A DNA stretch of 7,371 nt from an uncultured Gemmatimonadota bacterium (GTDB lineage: Bacteria > Gemmatimonadota > Gemmatimonadetes > Longimicrobiales > Gaopeijiaceae). This document shows, in pieces, positions 6,384-7,371 of the stretch (position 1 is the first letter of the stretch; the number at the start of each line of letters is the position of its first letter). The notes below the pieces were generated by a model. The model was not told where the DNA came from. It was given only the letters and a program-made list of their open reading frames with translations, and did no database searches. The position numbers and the translations under genes were made by a program. Where the stretch lies: NCBI GenBank assembly GCA_938030915.1, contig CALHIO010000150.1:1-7371 (forward strand), read 5' to 3'.

Positions 6384-6400
6384 GAGCAACGAGGTCTGGG

Positions 6401-6418
6401 GTAAACGATCACGTAAAC
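6401..6418. promoter_or_regulatory. GTAAAC direct repeat upstream of the secreted-protein gene
   Basis: GTAAAC occurs at 6401-6406 and 6413-6418, 12 bases apart (GTTTAC-n6-GTTTAC on the minus strand), about 18-35 bases before the start codon of the secreted-protein gene. Such spacing, about one helical turn, would suit a dimeric regulator or a promoter element. No regulator is known to me for this motif, and a chance repeat of six bases is possible. Confidence 0.2.
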
Positions 6419-6479
6419 ACAGAGGGCTGTTCGTGTACTGAACGAGGCATCGGACGTCTTCTAGCACTCCCTTCAGATC

Positions 6480-7163
6480 CTACCCGGGACCCGGCCGCCT
6501 CGCCAGCACGACTCCGATCGGACCAGCATTCCAGATACGCTTCGCTTCGAAACCGACGTCTCGAAGAGCGGCCAGCTCGTCCTCCAGCGGCAGGTAGGTG
6601 TCTTCTTTGGACCATTCGTCGAAGTGGGCCCACGCCTGTTGTTCAGGAATCCCATGAGCCATCTGGTGCCCGGCCCAGTACTCGAAGAGTGTCTGACGCT
6701 CTGCAGGCTCATCCGGCATGCAGCAATCGGCGTTCACCAATACCCCCCCGGGCGGCAGCGCCTCGAACACCCTGCGAAACAGATGAGCCTTGGCCTCCAG
6801 CGTCGGGATGTGATGTAGGGACAGTGACGCAGCAAAGGCGTCACACGCCTCGAAGGGCTCATCGAACGATCGCAGAACCGCCCGGGCCCGGTCGCCGAAT
6901 CGCTCGACCCGCGCGGCACCCTGCTCGAGCATCTCCGGATCAACGTCGAGAAGGACGACGGAGCCTACCGAATCGTGCTCCAGAATCGCTTCGGAGAGTC
7001 CTGCCGTTCCCGCACCCAGATCAACGACCAGACCAGGACGGATCGACGCAACCGCCTCGGCGGCGACAGTGAGCATCTGCTCGTAGCCCGGAATCCAGCG
7101 ACGAATCGTCTCGTCATACTCGTCGATTTCGAGGCTGAGGTGCCGACGCACGGAATGAGACAT
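6480..7163 (-). CDS. Class I SAM-dependent methyltransferase
   Basis: The 227-residue cytoplasmic protein has the Rossmann-fold methyltransferase pattern. Motif I is VVDLGAGTAG (46-55). The acidic end of strand 2 is LLDVDPEML (Asp73/Asp75) for the ribose of SAM. Motif IV is CDAFAASLSLHHIP (107-120), and the LPPGG turn (136-140) comes before strand 5. A helical N-terminal segment with YDETIRRWIPGYEQML (16-31) is common in small-molecule methyltransferases and in CmoA-like proteins; the acceptor cannot be told from this. I chose ATG 7163: the conserved N-terminal helix begins just after it, whereas the frame extension up to 7241 adds 26 residues unlike the family. The gene ends 96 bases before the secreted-protein gene on the same strand, so co-transcription is possible but not tight. 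Confidence 0.85.
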   Translation of the reverse strand: MSHSVRRHLSLEIDEYDETIRRWIPGYEQMLTVAAEAVASIRPGLVVDLGAGTAGLSEAILEHDSVGSVVLLDVDPEMLEQGAARVERFGDRARAVLRSFDEPFEACDAFAASLSLHHIPTLEAKAHLFRRVFEALPPGGVLVNADCCMPDEPAERQTLFEYWAGHQMAHGIPEQQAWAHFDEWSKEDTYLPLEDELAALRDVGFEAKRIWNAGPIGVVLARRPGPG

Positions 7164-7187
7164 GCGCACCCAATTCGTAGACGGTGC

Positions 7188-7194
7188 ATTGATA
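7188..7194 (-). promoter_or_regulatory. Possible -10 element of the methyltransferase gene
   Basis: On the minus strand TATCAAT lies 24 bases before the ATG at 7163, in a short AT-richer patch. If real it would give a very short leader and rule out the longer frame starting at 7241. A good -35 is not seen. Confidence 0.2.
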
Positions 7195-7243
7195 AGCCGG
7201 TCGAGGCAGGTAAAGTACCGGAGGGCTGCTAGCCAGCACACCT

Positions 7244-7273
7244 CCCCCGCCAGCGAAGCTGCGTGGCCGGGGG
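7244..7273. other. GC-rich stem-loop upstream of the methyltransferase
   Basis: CCCCCG (7244-7249) followed by CCA pairs with TGG followed by CCGGGGG (ending 7273), nine pairs with one bulged C and an 11-base loop. It has no T-run on either side. It could be the end of a transcript from either side or a leader structure on the minus strand; nothing else is visible in the 208 bases after the methyltransferase start. Confidence 0.35.
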
Positions 7274-7352
7274 TCTCACAGATAGCGTGTCGAGCCGTCG
7301 ATCTGCTGCCGGCCTGTCACCCACCGTCACACCGAACCGAGCTGCGTACCCG

Positions 7353-7371
7353 ATGAAGCGCCTCACTACCA
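7353..7371 (+). CDS. Possible start of a further gene, cut by the window edge
   Basis: ATG at 7353 begins MKRLTT, a sequence typical of the start of a signal peptide, and the frame is open to the window end. Only six codons are visible and there is no Shine-Dalgarno, so this is little more than a suggestion. Confidence 0.15.

Noticed and set aside
6384..6467. 28-residue N-terminal extension of the secreted two-domain protein
   Set aside because: The signal peptide begins at the ATG at 6383; the extension has no signal-like or conserved sequence.
7164..7371. tRNA or other RNA gene in the window's last part
   Set aside because: No T-arm consensus or cloverleaf could be made; only the single hairpin at 7244-7273 stands out.

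Overview
This is a chromosome-like stretch of a high-GC bacterium. Coding DNA is mostly around 60-70% G+C, and four of the six clear proteins carry an export signal, including a twin-arginine type and a lipoprotein type. This gene mix (secreted amidase, Tat-exported glycosylasparaginase, pectinacetylesterase-like lipoprotein) suggests an environmental heterotroph. Gemmatimonadota is my best guess from general resemblance only; there is no rRNA or marker gene to confirm it. I saw no CRISPR array, tRNA, rRNA, insertion sequence or phage gene.

Layout. Positions 1-561 (+) hold the 3' part of a family 5 uracil-DNA glycosylase. It overlaps by 4 bases (ATGA) a secreted amidase-signature enzyme at 558-2192 (+). 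Positions 2193-2605 are non-coding and contain several inverted repeats. A small gene of unknown function at 2606-2818 (+) encodes one membrane helix plus a coiled coil. It has about 51% G+C and lies between two similar GAAACCC-type hairpins, so it looks like a separate transcription unit. Positions 3046-4293 and 4305-5399 (+) form a tight two-gene operon: a Tat-exported N4-(beta-N-acetylglucosaminyl)-L-asparaginase-family Ntn hydrolase and a pectinacetylesterase/NOTUM-family lipoprotein. Convergent to these, on the minus strand, are a secreted protein made of two tandem 134-residue domains (5448-6383) and, upstream of it, a class I SAM-dependent methyltransferase (6480-7163). The last 208 bases have a GC-rich hairpin and possibly the first codons of another plus-strand gene.

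How the genes may work together. The asparaginase and the esterase are both exported hydrolases and are probably co-translated, which fits uptake of glycan- or glycopeptide-derived material outside the cytoplasm. The secreted amidase is compatible with the same lifestyle, but it is not in that operon. The glycosylase (DNA repair) and the methyltransferase have no evident link to this theme. I did not find a convincing new multi-gene system. The points most worth checking are the low-GC membrane/coiled-coil gene between paired hairpins, the altered active-site surroundings of the asparaginase, and the duplicated secreted protein.
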